Of a stretch of 64,000 nucleotides of DNA, positions 1 through 7,689 are shown one piece after another; the stretch's first letter is position 1; each line of letters begins with the position of its first letter. This DNA is from Cytophagales bacterium (GTDB lineage: Bacteria; Bacteroidota; Bacteroidia; Cytophagales; Spirosomataceae). The position numbers and the translations under genes were made by a program. The stretch lies in assembly GCA_013298805.1 (NCBI GenBank), contig JAAFIU010000004.1:1-64000 (forward strand). The letters run 5' to 3'. The notes beneath the pieces are model-generated. The model worked only from the letters and a program-made list of their open reading frames with translations, had not been told where the DNA came from and made no database searches.

Positions 1-86
1 TAATGAACGACGAAGTTGTAACCATAGAAGCACCCTATCCAAAAGATTTTGATGTTTTGGTAAAGCAGTTAGATAAGTTTTCGTAA
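1..86 (+). CDS. C-terminal end of an unidentified protein (partial)
   Basis: An open frame enters from the left edge and ends at the TAA at 84-86. The visible C-terminus contains EAPYPKDFDVLVKQLDKFS. It is too short to assign to a family. The ATG at position 3 is in frame, but it is probably an internal methionine, since a 27-residue gene flush with the window edge is unlikely. Confidence 0.4.
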   Translation, partial: MNDEVVTIEAPYPKDFDVLVKQLDKFS

Positions 87-92
87 TTTTGT

Positions 93-259
93 AAGAAGCA
101 CTTTTAGAATAGATTTTGAATAAAGTGGATTTGTATTTTTTGATTAGCAGAATCGTATTTTTTAAGGAATATACAGCGTATCTTTTGTAAAAAATAGGAT
201 TTTGTTCATCGAAATAAGACGAAGTAAATGTGTCAAAATCTATTCTGAAAGGGCTTCTT
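93..259. repeat. Imperfect palindromic element upstream of tRNA-Arg
   Basis: Arms 93-119 and 233-259 are inverted copies matching at 24 of 27 positions. The roughly 110-bp centre holds further A/T-rich self-complementary words. The element has no ORF and fills nearly the whole gap between the partial gene and the tRNA. It belongs to the general class of intergenic palindromes seen throughout this window. Confidence 0.6.
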
Positions 260-268
260 TTAATAAAA

Positions 269-340
269 GGCTTCGTAGTTCAATGGATAGAATGTGGGTT
301 TCCGGTACCTAAGATGCGAGTTCGATTCTCACCGAGGCTA
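269..340 (+). tRNA. tRNA-Arg (anticodon CCG)
   Basis: A cloverleaf can be drawn by eye. Acceptor 269-275 pairs with 333-339 using two G-U pairs. The D arm is 278-281/290-293. The anticodon stem 295-299/307-311 encloses a 7-nt loop with CCG at 302-304, reading the Arg codon CGG. The T arm is 316-320/328-332 with loop TTCGATT, and the discriminator is A340. CCA is not fully encoded. The second T-stem pair is a C-A mismatch (317 and 331), which is slightly unusual. Confidence 0.85.
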
Positions 341-411
341 CAATTGTAATCCTAATTGTCTAATTATTAGATGATTAGGATTTTTACTTTTAAACCATTT
401 TCGTTTCAAAA

Positions 412-1107
412 ATGTCCGATCTAAAACAAGCCCTCCACCAACTCGCAAACCCTGAACGAGCCATCCAAATGGCTCGGTATTTCAAAACTGGAAAAGGTGA
501 ATATGCCGAAGGTGACGTATTTATGGGTTTATCCAATCCGCAAGTGCAAGCTTTAGTGAAGCAATATTGGAAGAACATGACTTTTGCTGATATTCAAGAA
601 CTTATTGATGATAAAATCCATGAATTGCGTTTTGCGGGTTTGTTGGTTTTAGTCGCTAAATTTCACAAATCTTCAGAAATTGAACGTCGAGAAATCGTTG
701 ATTTTTATCTCAAAAACGTAAAAAAAATCAATAATTGGGATTTGGTGGATTGTTCTTGCTATAAAATTCTTGGAAAGTTTTTAGTAAACAAAGACCGCCA
801 AATTTTGTACAATTTAGCCGAAAGTGGACACCTTTGGTCGGAGAGAATTGCGGTAGTTTCTACGCTCGAATTGATTCGGAACAGACAGTTTGCGGATATT
901 TTTCAATTATCGGCAAGATTTCTCACGCATCCTCATGATTTGATGCACAAAGCCTGTGGTTGGATGCTCAGGGAAGTAGGTAAGCGTGATGAATTGGCAT
1001 TGGAAGAATTCTTGGATGAACACGTCCATAAAATGCCTCGAACGATGTTACGTTACGCCATTGAACGGATGGAAGAAGGGAAACGATTGGGGTATTTGAA
1101 ACAGTAA
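412..1107 (+). CDS. DNA alkylation repair protein (AlkD-like HEAT-repeat glycosylase family)
   Basis: This 231-residue protein resembles the AlkD family, whose members remove positively charged alkylated bases (3-methyladenine, 7-methylguanine) using a HEAT-like helical fold without base flipping. Family-like stretches include the N-terminal helices with GKGEYAEGDVFMGLSNPQ and the motif INNWDLVDCSCYKILG around residue 105. The C-terminal part has HPHDLMHKACGWMLREVGK followed by PRTMLRYAIERM. Length is normal and the protein should be cytosolic. It stands alone between a tRNA and the convergent response regulator gene. The family call is firm; the exact substrate is inferred. Confidence 0.85.
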   Translation: MSDLKQALHQLANPERAIQMARYFKTGKGEYAEGDVFMGLSNPQVQALVKQYWKNMTFADIQELIDDKIHELRFAGLLVLVAKFHKSSEIERREIVDFYLKNVKKINNWDLVDCSCYKILGKFLVNKDRQILYNLAESGHLWSERIAVVSTLELIRNRQFADIFQLSARFLTHPHDLMHKACGWMLREVGKRDELALEEFLDEHVHKMPRTMLRYAIERMEEGKRLGYLKQ

Positions 1108-1214
1108 ACAATTAACAGTGAACAGTTATCAACAAACTGAGATTAGTATTTAATAGTTTGAATACTTGAATGAATAGAAACTGTTTACTGTTAATTGATA
1201 ACTGTTTACTGAAA
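1102..1214. repeat. Palindromic element between convergent genes (CAGTTATC word family)
   Basis: The left arm (about 1102-1131) and the right arm (about 1178-1213) are both built from the words AACAGTTATCA, CAGTAAACA and AATTAACAGT in inverted orientation. It overlaps the ends of both convergent genes, so it could act as a bidirectional terminator. The same words form the palindrome at 10751-10843. Confidence 0.55.
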
Positions 1215-1215
1215 A

Positions 1216-1863
1216 TTATCCAATCGCCATTTTTACCAAATCAGCCGTGTTTTTGGCTTGGGTTTTCTTCATCATATTGGCTCGGTGATTGTCCACCGTT
1301 CTGATGCTTAGAAACAGTTTGTCGGCAATTTCACGACTGTTGTAACCTTGCACAATCATACCCAAAATTTGCTTTTCTTTGGGTGTGATTTTTTGGTAAA
1401 TAGGACGGTTTTTATCGTCTTGAGCTTCAACACTTGCTTTTGCTAATAACTCATCAATAATTACTTCCGAAATTTCTGGAGGAAAATACTTTCTGCCTTC
1501 CGACACAACTTTAATGGCTCGCATCAATTCTTCTTTACCTGTGTCTTTTAATAGATAGCCACTTGCTCCATTCTCGACAGAACTGATAATATACTCACGA
1601 TTGTTGTGCATTGAAAATATTAGAATTTTTACGGAAGGATAGTCGCTTGAAATGATTTTTGCGGCTTCTATGCCGTTCATTTTAGGCATTGTTAGGTCTA
1701 AAATAACCACATTTGGTAGTAAAATTCCTATTTTTTCGATGGCATCCAATCCGTCAGAGGCTTCTCCAACTACTTTTACGTCTTCTTCATCTTCCAAGAG
1801 CATTTTCATGCCCTTCCTTACAACATCGTGGTCGTCTGCTAATAATACGGTGATTGGGTTCAT
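1216..1863 (-). CDS. NarL/FixJ-family response regulator
   Basis: This 215-residue protein has an N-terminal receiver domain (acidic pair D10/D11, phosphoacceptor D56 in VILDLTMPK, conserved K near 107 in LLKDTG) and a C-terminal LuxR-type helix-turn-helix (TPKEKQILGMIVQGYNSREIADKLFLS, about residues 158-185). The gene lies 50 bp downstream of a NarX-like sensor kinase on the same strand, which makes it the likely partner. Being next to nirBD, it probably controls nitrate/nitrite genes; that is inferred from context. Confidence 0.92.
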   Translation of the reverse strand: MNPITVLLADDHDVVRKGMKMLLEDEEDVKVVGEASDGLDAIEKIGILLPNVVILDLTMPKMNGIEAAKIISSDYPSVKILIFSMHNNREYIISSVENGASGYLLKDTGKEELMRAIKVVSEGRKYFPPEISEVIIDELLAKASVEAQDDKNRPIYQKITPKEKQILGMIVQGYNSREIADKLFLSIRTVDNHRANMMKKTQAKNTADLVKMAIG

Positions 1864-1913
1864 AAGTTTATTTTGTTTTTAGTTTGCAATTTGCGTACAG
1901 ACAGTATTTTACG

Positions 1914-3395
1914 TTAATTTTTATTTTGTTTATCTAATGGAATGCTTACACTGATGGTTGTTCCTTTGCCAATTTTCGATTGAATTTTGAATGAGCCATG
2001 TAATAATTCCGCCCGAGCTTGCATATTTTTCAATCCACTTCCGCCAACTGATTTTCGTTTTTTCTGAAGTTCAAAACCCTGACCATTATCGGTAATTTCT
2101 AATTTTACGAAGTTTTCGTTATTGGTTAGTTGAATATTTATCAATGCTGCTTTTGAATATTTCACGGCATTGTGAATGGCTTCTTGCGTAATCCTGTACA
2201 AGCAGGTTTCTATTCCTTCCGACAAACGAGCAAGTTTGGTTGCTTGAAAATCAATTTTAATTTCTGATATTTTAGAAACCTGTTCGCTCAAAATTCTGAT
2301 GGCTGGAATAACCCCGAAATCGCTCAAAACCGAAGGAGCAAGATTGAACGAAACGGTTCGAGTTGTTTCAATTGTTTCTTGAATGAGTTTCTGTAATTCT
2401 TCAAAAGATTTCTCTTGCTTTAGGCTCGTAAATTTAAAACTTTTGACCTTCTCGCTGTGCAATCGTAAACCCGTTAGCATCTGTCCAATTCCGTCGTGGA
2501 GGTCAGCCGCCAAACGTCTTCTTTCACTTTCTTGTCCTTCAATCAAGGATGCAGCTCGTACTTTTTCTTCTGCTAATTGAAGTTTATATTTTTCTTCAGT
2601 AGCTTGTACCAATGCTTCCCGAGTTTTTATTAGAGTTTCATTCGTTTGTCGTAAATTACTTTCCGAGTCGGTTATTTTTTTGATAACTAATCGGATATTA
2701 TTTGCCATCGGGCGGAAAATAAATGCTCCTTCTAACACTAAAATACTGAATAATAAAATGAATAAAAAAAGCTCAACTTTTTTGGTTGTATCTACTCTGT
2801 TTCTGGATTCTAAATCGTACTGAAATACAATTTTATTCATAATTTGCAAAAATGCTCTTTCATTTACAAGTATTTGGTTAAGAGAGTTTTGTAGTGTTTC
2901 TTTTTGGTTTTTAACGGGACTCTGAATTGCTTTATTTATATTTTTGGCATTTAATAAAATTACATTGAAAATGGGGTCGATAACCCGAAACATACTGTCT
3001 ATTTTTGGACTATTTCTTACGGTGTAGCTTTTGCCATCGGTCTTGAGGTTTTTATTCTTTAATCCTTCGTGACTTTCTTCCCATTGGATAATAATCTCTT
3101 TAATGTCATTGGAGTAATACTCTGCATCGGCTTGAAAAACTCGTGGACGACATAATAAAATAGCGGTTTTTGATAATCTTTGACTCAACATCCTTTGTCG
3201 CCCTGCGATATTAACCACGTGCGAATCGTCAAGTAAAGAGTTTAAAAACACTTGAATTAATATTTGCCCTATTAAAGACAATAACGCTACCGCTAAAAGT
3301 GCGATAACGTACAGTCGAGTTAGTCGTTGAAATATTTGAGCATCAAGTGGGTTTGTTCCTTGATACGTAAGTTTTTTATAGATTTTTTTTATCAT
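1914..3395 (-). CDS. NarX-like sensor histidine kinase
   Basis: This 493-residue membrane kinase has TM1 at about residues 28-52, a periplasmic region of about 150 residues, TM2 at about 208-230, a coiled-coil linker, a HisKA_3 domain (RRRLAADLHDGIGQM, His near 300) and a HATPase_c domain (DNGQGFE, GGSGLKNMQ). Just after TM1 it has VVNIAGRQRMLSQRL, which resembles the nitrate-binding P-box helix of NarX and the PilJ/NarX N-terminal domain. It lies 118 bp downstream of nirD on the same strand and just before its regulator. Nitrate or nitrite as the ligand is inferred from that motif and from context. Confidence 0.88.
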   Translation of the reverse strand: MIKKIYKKLTYQGTNPLDAQIFQRLTRLYVIALLAVALLSLIGQILIQVFLNSLLDDSHVVNIAGRQRMLSQRLSKTAILLCRPRVFQADAEYYSNDIKEIIIQWEESHEGLKNKNLKTDGKSYTVRNSPKIDSMFRVIDPIFNVILLNAKNINKAIQSPVKNQKETLQNSLNQILVNERAFLQIMNKIVFQYDLESRNRVDTTKKVELFLFILLFSILVLEGAFIFRPMANNIRLVIKKITDSESNLRQTNETLIKTREALVQATEEKYKLQLAEEKVRAASLIEGQESERRRLAADLHDGIGQMLTGLRLHSEKVKSFKFTSLKQEKSFEELQKLIQETIETTRTVSFNLAPSVLSDFGVIPAIRILSEQVSKISEIKIDFQATKLARLSEGIETCLYRITQEAIHNAVKYSKAALINIQLTNNENFVKLEITDNGQGFELQKKRKSVGGSGLKNMQARAELLHGSFKIQSKIGKGTTISVSIPLDKQNKN

Positions 3396-3407
3396 AGTAT
3401 GGGCTAT

Positions 3408-3503
3408 GTAAAAAATATTACGTACTAAGTCCTAAGTGTTTGGGGAAATACAAATAATTTGGGGACATTTATACTTAATACTTGATACATAGGACTTTTT
3501 ACA
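3408..3503. repeat. Palindromic element between nirD and the sensor kinase
   Basis: The ends 3408-3415 and 3496-3503 (TGTAAAAA and its complement) enclose inverted copies of words such as CTAAGTCCTAAGT and ACTTAATACTTGATAC. Pairing is imperfect. The same words occur in the elements at 13051-13135 and 58147-58210. Lying between codirectional genes, it could weaken read-through from nirD into the kinase gene. Confidence 0.45.
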
Positions 3504-3513
3504 CGACTCCTTA

Positions 3514-3864
3514 TTATTCCATTCCAATAAAAATTTGTCCGTTTTCTACTTTTATCGGATAAGTTTTAATTACGTAATCATCGCCACTCAAACATTCGCC
3601 TGATTTTAGAGAAAATGTTTTTTTGTGGAATGGACAAGCTACTTTTGGTTCGGCTTCAGCACCTGTTGAACCAATCATTCCTCTTGATAAAGCCATTTGC
3701 TGACGGTGCGGACAAAGGTTTTGGGTTGCGTACCACTCGCCACGTCTGGCAAAGTTGTAAATCGCTACTTGTTCGCCTTCAATTAATGCACAAGCACCAC
3801 CATCGGCAGGAATATCTTCTGTATTGCACGCTAAGTGCCAAGTTATTGTCTGTTCTAAAACCAT
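3514..3864 (-). CDS. nirD: Nitrite reductase (NADH) small subunit NirD
   Basis: This 116-residue Rieske-type protein is the small subunit of cytosolic assimilatory nitrite reductase and partners NirB in reducing nitrite to ammonium with NADH. Both Rieske ligand motifs are visible, CPHRQQM (about residues 46-52) and CPFHKK (about 77-82), with a normal NirD length. Not all NirD proteins keep these ligands, but this one does. It lies 94 bp downstream of nirB on the same strand, with a hairpin-forming repeat between them. Confidence 0.93.
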   Translation of the reverse strand: MVLEQTITWHLACNTEDIPADGGACALIEGEQVAIYNFARRGEWYATQNLCPHRQQMALSRGMIGSTGAEAEPKVACPFHKKTFSLKSGECLSGDDYVIKTYPIKVENGQIFIGME

Positions 3865-3871
3865 GATATAT

Positions 3872-3955
3872 TTTATTTGTGATTTAGTGATTTAGTGAAT
3901 GGTGATTGATGAAAAAAATAATCACTAAATCACCATTCACTAAATCACAAATAAA
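3872..3955. repeat. Hairpin-forming repeat between nirB and nirD (GTGATTTAGTGA words)
   Basis: The left arm (about 3872-3907) and the right arm (about 3919-3955) are inverted copies made of the words GTGATTTAGTGA and ATGGTGATT. Transcribed RNA could form a long hairpin inside the nirBD operon. A similar word palindrome lies at 34653-34733. Confidence 0.6.
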
Positions 3956-3958
3956 AAA

Positions 3959-6466
3959 CTATTTCCATTCTGCGGCTTTTACCATTTCACGCATTGGTTC
4001 AAATTTAGCATTGGGGTCTTTTACTTTCGGAGCATTTACGAAATGCGTAAAACGCTTACGTAATTCTGGATTTTCTACTACTTCTTTCCACTCACATTTG
4101 TAGGCTTCTACCAAAAGATTCATTTCAGCATCCCAAGTTTCGCCCATGCCCAAAACGTCGTCAATTACTACTGATTTCAGATAATTGATGCCACCTTCCA
4201 TTTTGTCTAACCACGGAGCAGTACGAGTTAACGGTTCGGCGGTTTTGATATAAAACATCAAGAAACGGTCGATGTATTGTAAACAAGTTGCCGAGTCAAT
4301 ATCAGTTGCCAATAATTCTGCGTGACGTGGTTTTACGCCACCATTTCCGCAAACGTATAAGTTCCAACCTTTTTCAGTGGCAATAATTCCGAAGTCTTTC
4401 GACTGAGCTTCGGCACATTCACGAGTACATCCCGAAACTGCTGATTTTAATTTGTGCGGAGAACGTAAACCACGATAACGTTCTTCAACTTCAATGGCAA
4501 AACTGACGGCATCTTGCACACCAAAACGACACCAAGTTGAGCCGACGCATGATTTCACGGTTCTTAAAGACTTTCCGTAAGCATGACCCGACTCGAAACC
4601 TGCGTTTACTAATTCTTCCCAAATCTCAGGTAAATCACTCACGTGAGCTCCGAATAAATCTATTCTTTGTCCGCCCGTAATTTTGGTATAGAGATTATAT
4701 TTTAAAGCAACTTGCCCGATGACAATCAATTTCTCAGGTGTAATTTCTCCCCCTGGAATTCTTGGAACGACTGAATACGTACCGTTTTTCTGAATATTGG
4801 CCAAGAAACGGTCGTTAGAATCTTGGACGGTGGCGTTACCTTTTTCCAAAATCATTTCGTTCCATAAACTGGCAATGATAGACGCTACGGCAGGTTTACA
4901 AACTTCGCAACCATCGCCTTTTCCTAAATGGTCTAAAACGTCATTGTAAGTTTTGTAGCCTTTGATTTTAACTAAATCGAATAATTCTTGGCGAGTATAA
5001 TCAAAGTGTTCGCAGAGAATATTTCTCACAAAAACACCTTGCGACTTCATGGTTTCGTTGATTAAGTCTTTCACCATTGGTACGCAACCACCGCAACCCG
5101 TTCCTGCTTTTGTGCATTTTTTGATGCCGTCGAGCGTAGTAACTTTATTTTCAATGATTTCGTGGCAAATTCCGCCTTTCGTAACGGCTTCGCAAGAACA
5201 AATCAAGGCTTCGTCTGGCAATGCCATCACACCCGATGCTCCACCTTCCGAACCACCTCTTGCTCCCAGCATCAAATCTTCAGGGTCGGCAGGAAGAATG
5301 GTTTTGTTTTTAGTATTTTGCAAAAGCATATTATACTGCTCGGCATCGCCCACCAGAACGCCGCCTAACAAATATTTACCATCATTGGAAATATTGATTC
5401 TTTTGTAAATTCCTTTTGCCGAATTTTCAAATACAATCGTCTGAGCGTTTGGTTCTTGAATGAAAGCATCACCAAAACTTGCTACGTCAACCCCAATTAA
5501 TTTCAATTTAGTTGACATATCGAAGGGCATGAATTCTTTTTCGCCGCCTATAATTTTAGTAGCAACTACTTCAGCCATTTCATAACCTGGGGCAACCAAA
5601 CCATAAATCATGTGGTGAGCCAAAGCACATTCTCCAATCGCAAAAATGTTTGGGTCAGAAGTTTGTAAAGCATTATTGACCACAATTCCACCACGAATTC
5701 CCACTTCCAAACCTGCTACTTTCGCCACTTCGTCACGTGGTTTGATACCCGCCGAAATTACCAACATATCAACATCCAAACGAGAACCGTCCGCAAACTG
5801 CATGGCTTCGATAATGCCATCACCCACAATTTCTTGCGTATTTTTATTCAAATGGATTTGTAAACCCAGTGTTTCTAATTTTGCTTGTAAAACTCTCGAA
5901 CCCGCTTCATCAATTTGTCTTGGCATTAGTCTCGAAGCAAATTCTATCACGTGAACTTCTTTCAAGCCTAAGTCTAAAAGAGCTTTTGCTGCTTCCAAGC
6001 CTAAAAGACCGCCGCCAATTACTGCTCCTTTGGTTGCTTTTTTGGCGTGGTTTTGCATCAAATCCAAATCTTCAATGGTTCTGTAAACAAAAACACCATC
6101 TTTTTCAACGCCTGGAATTGGTGGCACAAATGCTCCCGACCCCGTTGCCATTACTAAATAATCGTATCCTTTAACCAAGCCATGATGCGAACGAACCGTT
6201 TTTGCTTCACGGTCAATATCTACAATTGGGTCTGATAATATTAGATTAATATCGTTTTCTGCATACCACGATGTTGGTGCCATTGTCAAATCTTCAACTG
6301 TTTTTCCAGCAAAGTATTCTGATAAATGTACACGGTCGTAAGCAGGACGAATTTCTTCTCCGAAAACGATTATTTCAAATTTCTTAGCTATGTCTTTGGC
6401 TATGAGTTTTTCACAAAACTTATAGCCTACCATTCCATTTCCAACGACAACAATTTTCTTTTTCAT
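3959..6466 (-). CDS. nirB: Nitrite reductase (NADH) large subunit NirB
   Basis: This 835-residue protein is the catalytic subunit of siroheme nitrite reductase (nitrite + NADH to ammonium). In order: FAD-binding GNGMVG near residue 9; NAD-binding GGGLLGLEAA near 150; a BFD-like [2Fe-2S] domain with CSCEAVTKGGICHE and TGCGGC (about 420-465); a second cysteine pair, GCEVCKP (about 525); the ferredoxin-like half domain; and siroheme/[4Fe-4S] ligands in CVGSTWCRFG and SGCTRECAEAQ (about 645-690). Length fits the family. It is divergent from cobA, which supplies its siroheme precursor. Confidence 0.96.
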   Translation of the reverse strand: MKKKIVVVGNGMVGYKFCEKLIAKDIAKKFEIIVFGEEIRPAYDRVHLSEYFAGKTVEDLTMAPTSWYAENDINLILSDPIVDIDREAKTVRSHHGLVKGYDYLVMATGSGAFVPPIPGVEKDGVFVYRTIEDLDLMQNHAKKATKGAVIGGGLLGLEAAKALLDLGLKEVHVIEFASRLMPRQIDEAGSRVLQAKLETLGLQIHLNKNTQEIVGDGIIEAMQFADGSRLDVDMLVISAGIKPRDEVAKVAGLEVGIRGGIVVNNALQTSDPNIFAIGECALAHHMIYGLVAPGYEMAEVVATKIIGGEKEFMPFDMSTKLKLIGVDVASFGDAFIQEPNAQTIVFENSAKGIYKRINISNDGKYLLGGVLVGDAEQYNMLLQNTKNKTILPADPEDLMLGARGGSEGGASGVMALPDEALICSCEAVTKGGICHEIIENKVTTLDGIKKCTKAGTGCGGCVPMVKDLINETMKSQGVFVRNILCEHFDYTRQELFDLVKIKGYKTYNDVLDHLGKGDGCEVCKPAVASIIASLWNEMILEKGNATVQDSNDRFLANIQKNGTYSVVPRIPGGEITPEKLIVIGQVALKYNLYTKITGGQRIDLFGAHVSDLPEIWEELVNAGFESGHAYGKSLRTVKSCVGSTWCRFGVQDAVSFAIEVEERYRGLRSPHKLKSAVSGCTRECAEAQSKDFGIIATEKGWNLYVCGNGGVKPRHAELLATDIDSATCLQYIDRFLMFYIKTAEPLTRTAPWLDKMEGGINYLKSVVIDDVLGMGETWDAEMNLLVEAYKCEWKEVVENPELRKRFTHFVNAPKVKDPNAKFEPMREMVKAAEWK

Positions 6467-6558
6467 ATTAAGATTTTGTCAAAATGATTAATAAATAAGA
6501 AGGTATTAAGTGTTTTTTGAAGCTAATAAATAAGCAATATTTTAATATTGAGTATAAA

Positions 6559-6599
6559 TACTTATCAGATATTCAATCGTCTTAATTACTCATACTTCT
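6559..6599 (+). promoter_or_regulatory. Cluster of three NarL-type heptamers upstream of nirB
   Basis: TACTTAT (6559-6565), TACTCAT (6587-6593) and TACTTCT (6593-6599) all match the enterobacterial NarL heptamer TACYYMT, within 41 bp and on one strand, 93-133 bp upstream of nirB. A NarX/NarL-like pair is encoded nearby. Conservation of this binding code in Bacteroidota is not established, so this is a candidate operator only. The rest of the 429-bp nirB-cobA gap is A/T-rich and shows only the promoter described next. Confidence 0.3.
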
Positions 6600-6802
6600 T
6601 TAGTTATTTAAGTTATGTATATCTTTAAATTGAGTGTTTATGACTATTTCAAGATAAAATTTAACAATTTAATAATTGCATTTATTTTATAACCTGTTTT
6701 TGATAATTTTCTGATAAATGCTTGATTTATGGTTCAAATTTAAACCTAAAAATTGATAATTTGCAATTATTTTGAAAAAATTAATTAAAAAATGAACTTA
6801 AA

Positions 6803-6834
6803 TTTTGGATTTTAACATTTTTATGCAACTTTTG
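6803..6834 (+). promoter_or_regulatory. Candidate Bacteroidota promoter for cobA
   Basis: TTTTG at 6803-6807 (-33 type) and AACTTTTG at 6827-6834 (-7 type, one mismatch to TAnnTTTG) are separated by 19 bp, the usual spacing for the Bacteroidota housekeeping sigma factor. Transcription would start near 6840 and leave a leader of about 55 nt. Confidence 0.4.
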
Positions 6835-6895
6835 TATCGAAATCAATACTAAGTATTTATGATCAGTCAAATACAGAGTAAAAAAACTTAATAAT

Positions 6896-7651
6896 ATGAA
6901 TATTCCAAGATTAACTTTAATTGGTGCTGGCCCAGGGGATATTGAGCTAATTACCCTAAAAGGAATAAGAGCTATTAAGACGGCTGATGTGATTTTATAC
7001 GATGCTCTTGCCAATGAAGAATTATTGGAATATGCCAGACCAGATGCTTTAAGAATTTATGTAGGTAAACGTTTAGGAAAATATGTTTACACACAAGAAG
7101 AAATTAATTATAAGATTGTAACACTTGCTTTGGAATACGGACACGTGGTAAGATTGAAAGGTGGTGACCCATTTGTGTTTGGAAGAGGCTTTGAAGAAAT
7201 AGAATACGCTAAAGCTTTTAATGTAGAATGTGAAATTGTTTCGGGAGTGACCTCAGCCATTGCGGCACCTGCTTCGGTGGGAATACCAGTAACCAGTAGA
7301 GGTTTTTCGGAAAGTTTTTGGGTGATAACAGGAACAACTAAAAAAGGAGAATTGTCGAGAGATATTTCATTAGCCGCTCAGTCAAGTGCCACGATTGTGA
7401 TTCTGATGGGAATGAGTAAGCTATCTGAAATTTGCGAAATATTTGTAGAAAACGGAAAAGCTGAAATGCCAATGGCAATTATTCAGAACGGAACTCGCAG
7501 AAATGTAAAATCAGTAGTAGGAACAGTTTCCACGATTGTCGAAAAAACAATAACTGAAAAAATATCAAATCCTGCCGTTATCGTTATCGGTGAAGTGGTT
7601 AGTTTAAGTGAAAAATTTGCTGATGTATTGGCATATACAAACAAAATTTAG
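6896..7651 (+). CDS. cobA: Uroporphyrinogen-III C-methyltransferase (SUMT)
   Basis: This 251-residue enzyme methylates uroporphyrinogen III twice with SAM to give precorrin-2, the branch point toward siroheme. Family motifs are GAGPGDIELITLKG at the N-terminus, VVRLKGGDPFVFGRG (about residues 83-97), SGVTSAIAAPASVGIPVTSR (about 115) and a C-terminal NPAVIVIGEVV. It is a single-domain SUMT without the dehydrogenase/ferrochelatase part of CysG. It starts a plus-strand run with the nitrate transporter 38 bp downstream and supplies the cofactor for NirB. Confidence 0.95.
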   Translation: MNIPRLTLIGAGPGDIELITLKGIRAIKTADVILYDALANEELLEYARPDALRIYVGKRLGKYVYTQEEINYKIVTLALEYGHVVRLKGGDPFVFGRGFEEIEYAKAFNVECEIVSGVTSAIAAPASVGIPVTSRGFSESFWVITGTTKKGELSRDISLAAQSSATIVILMGMSKLSEICEIFVENGKAEMPMAIIQNGTRRNVKSVVGTVSTIVEKTITEKISNPAVIVIGEVVSLSEKFADVLAYTNKI

Positions 7652-7689
7652 ATTACAGATTTTATCAAGCATTTATAAAAATATAGATT

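Noticed and set aside
84-91. TAATTTTG as tRNA-Arg promoter
   Set aside because: It overlaps the stop codon of the partial gene and is about 180 bp from the tRNA with a palindrome between; no supporting -33 box.
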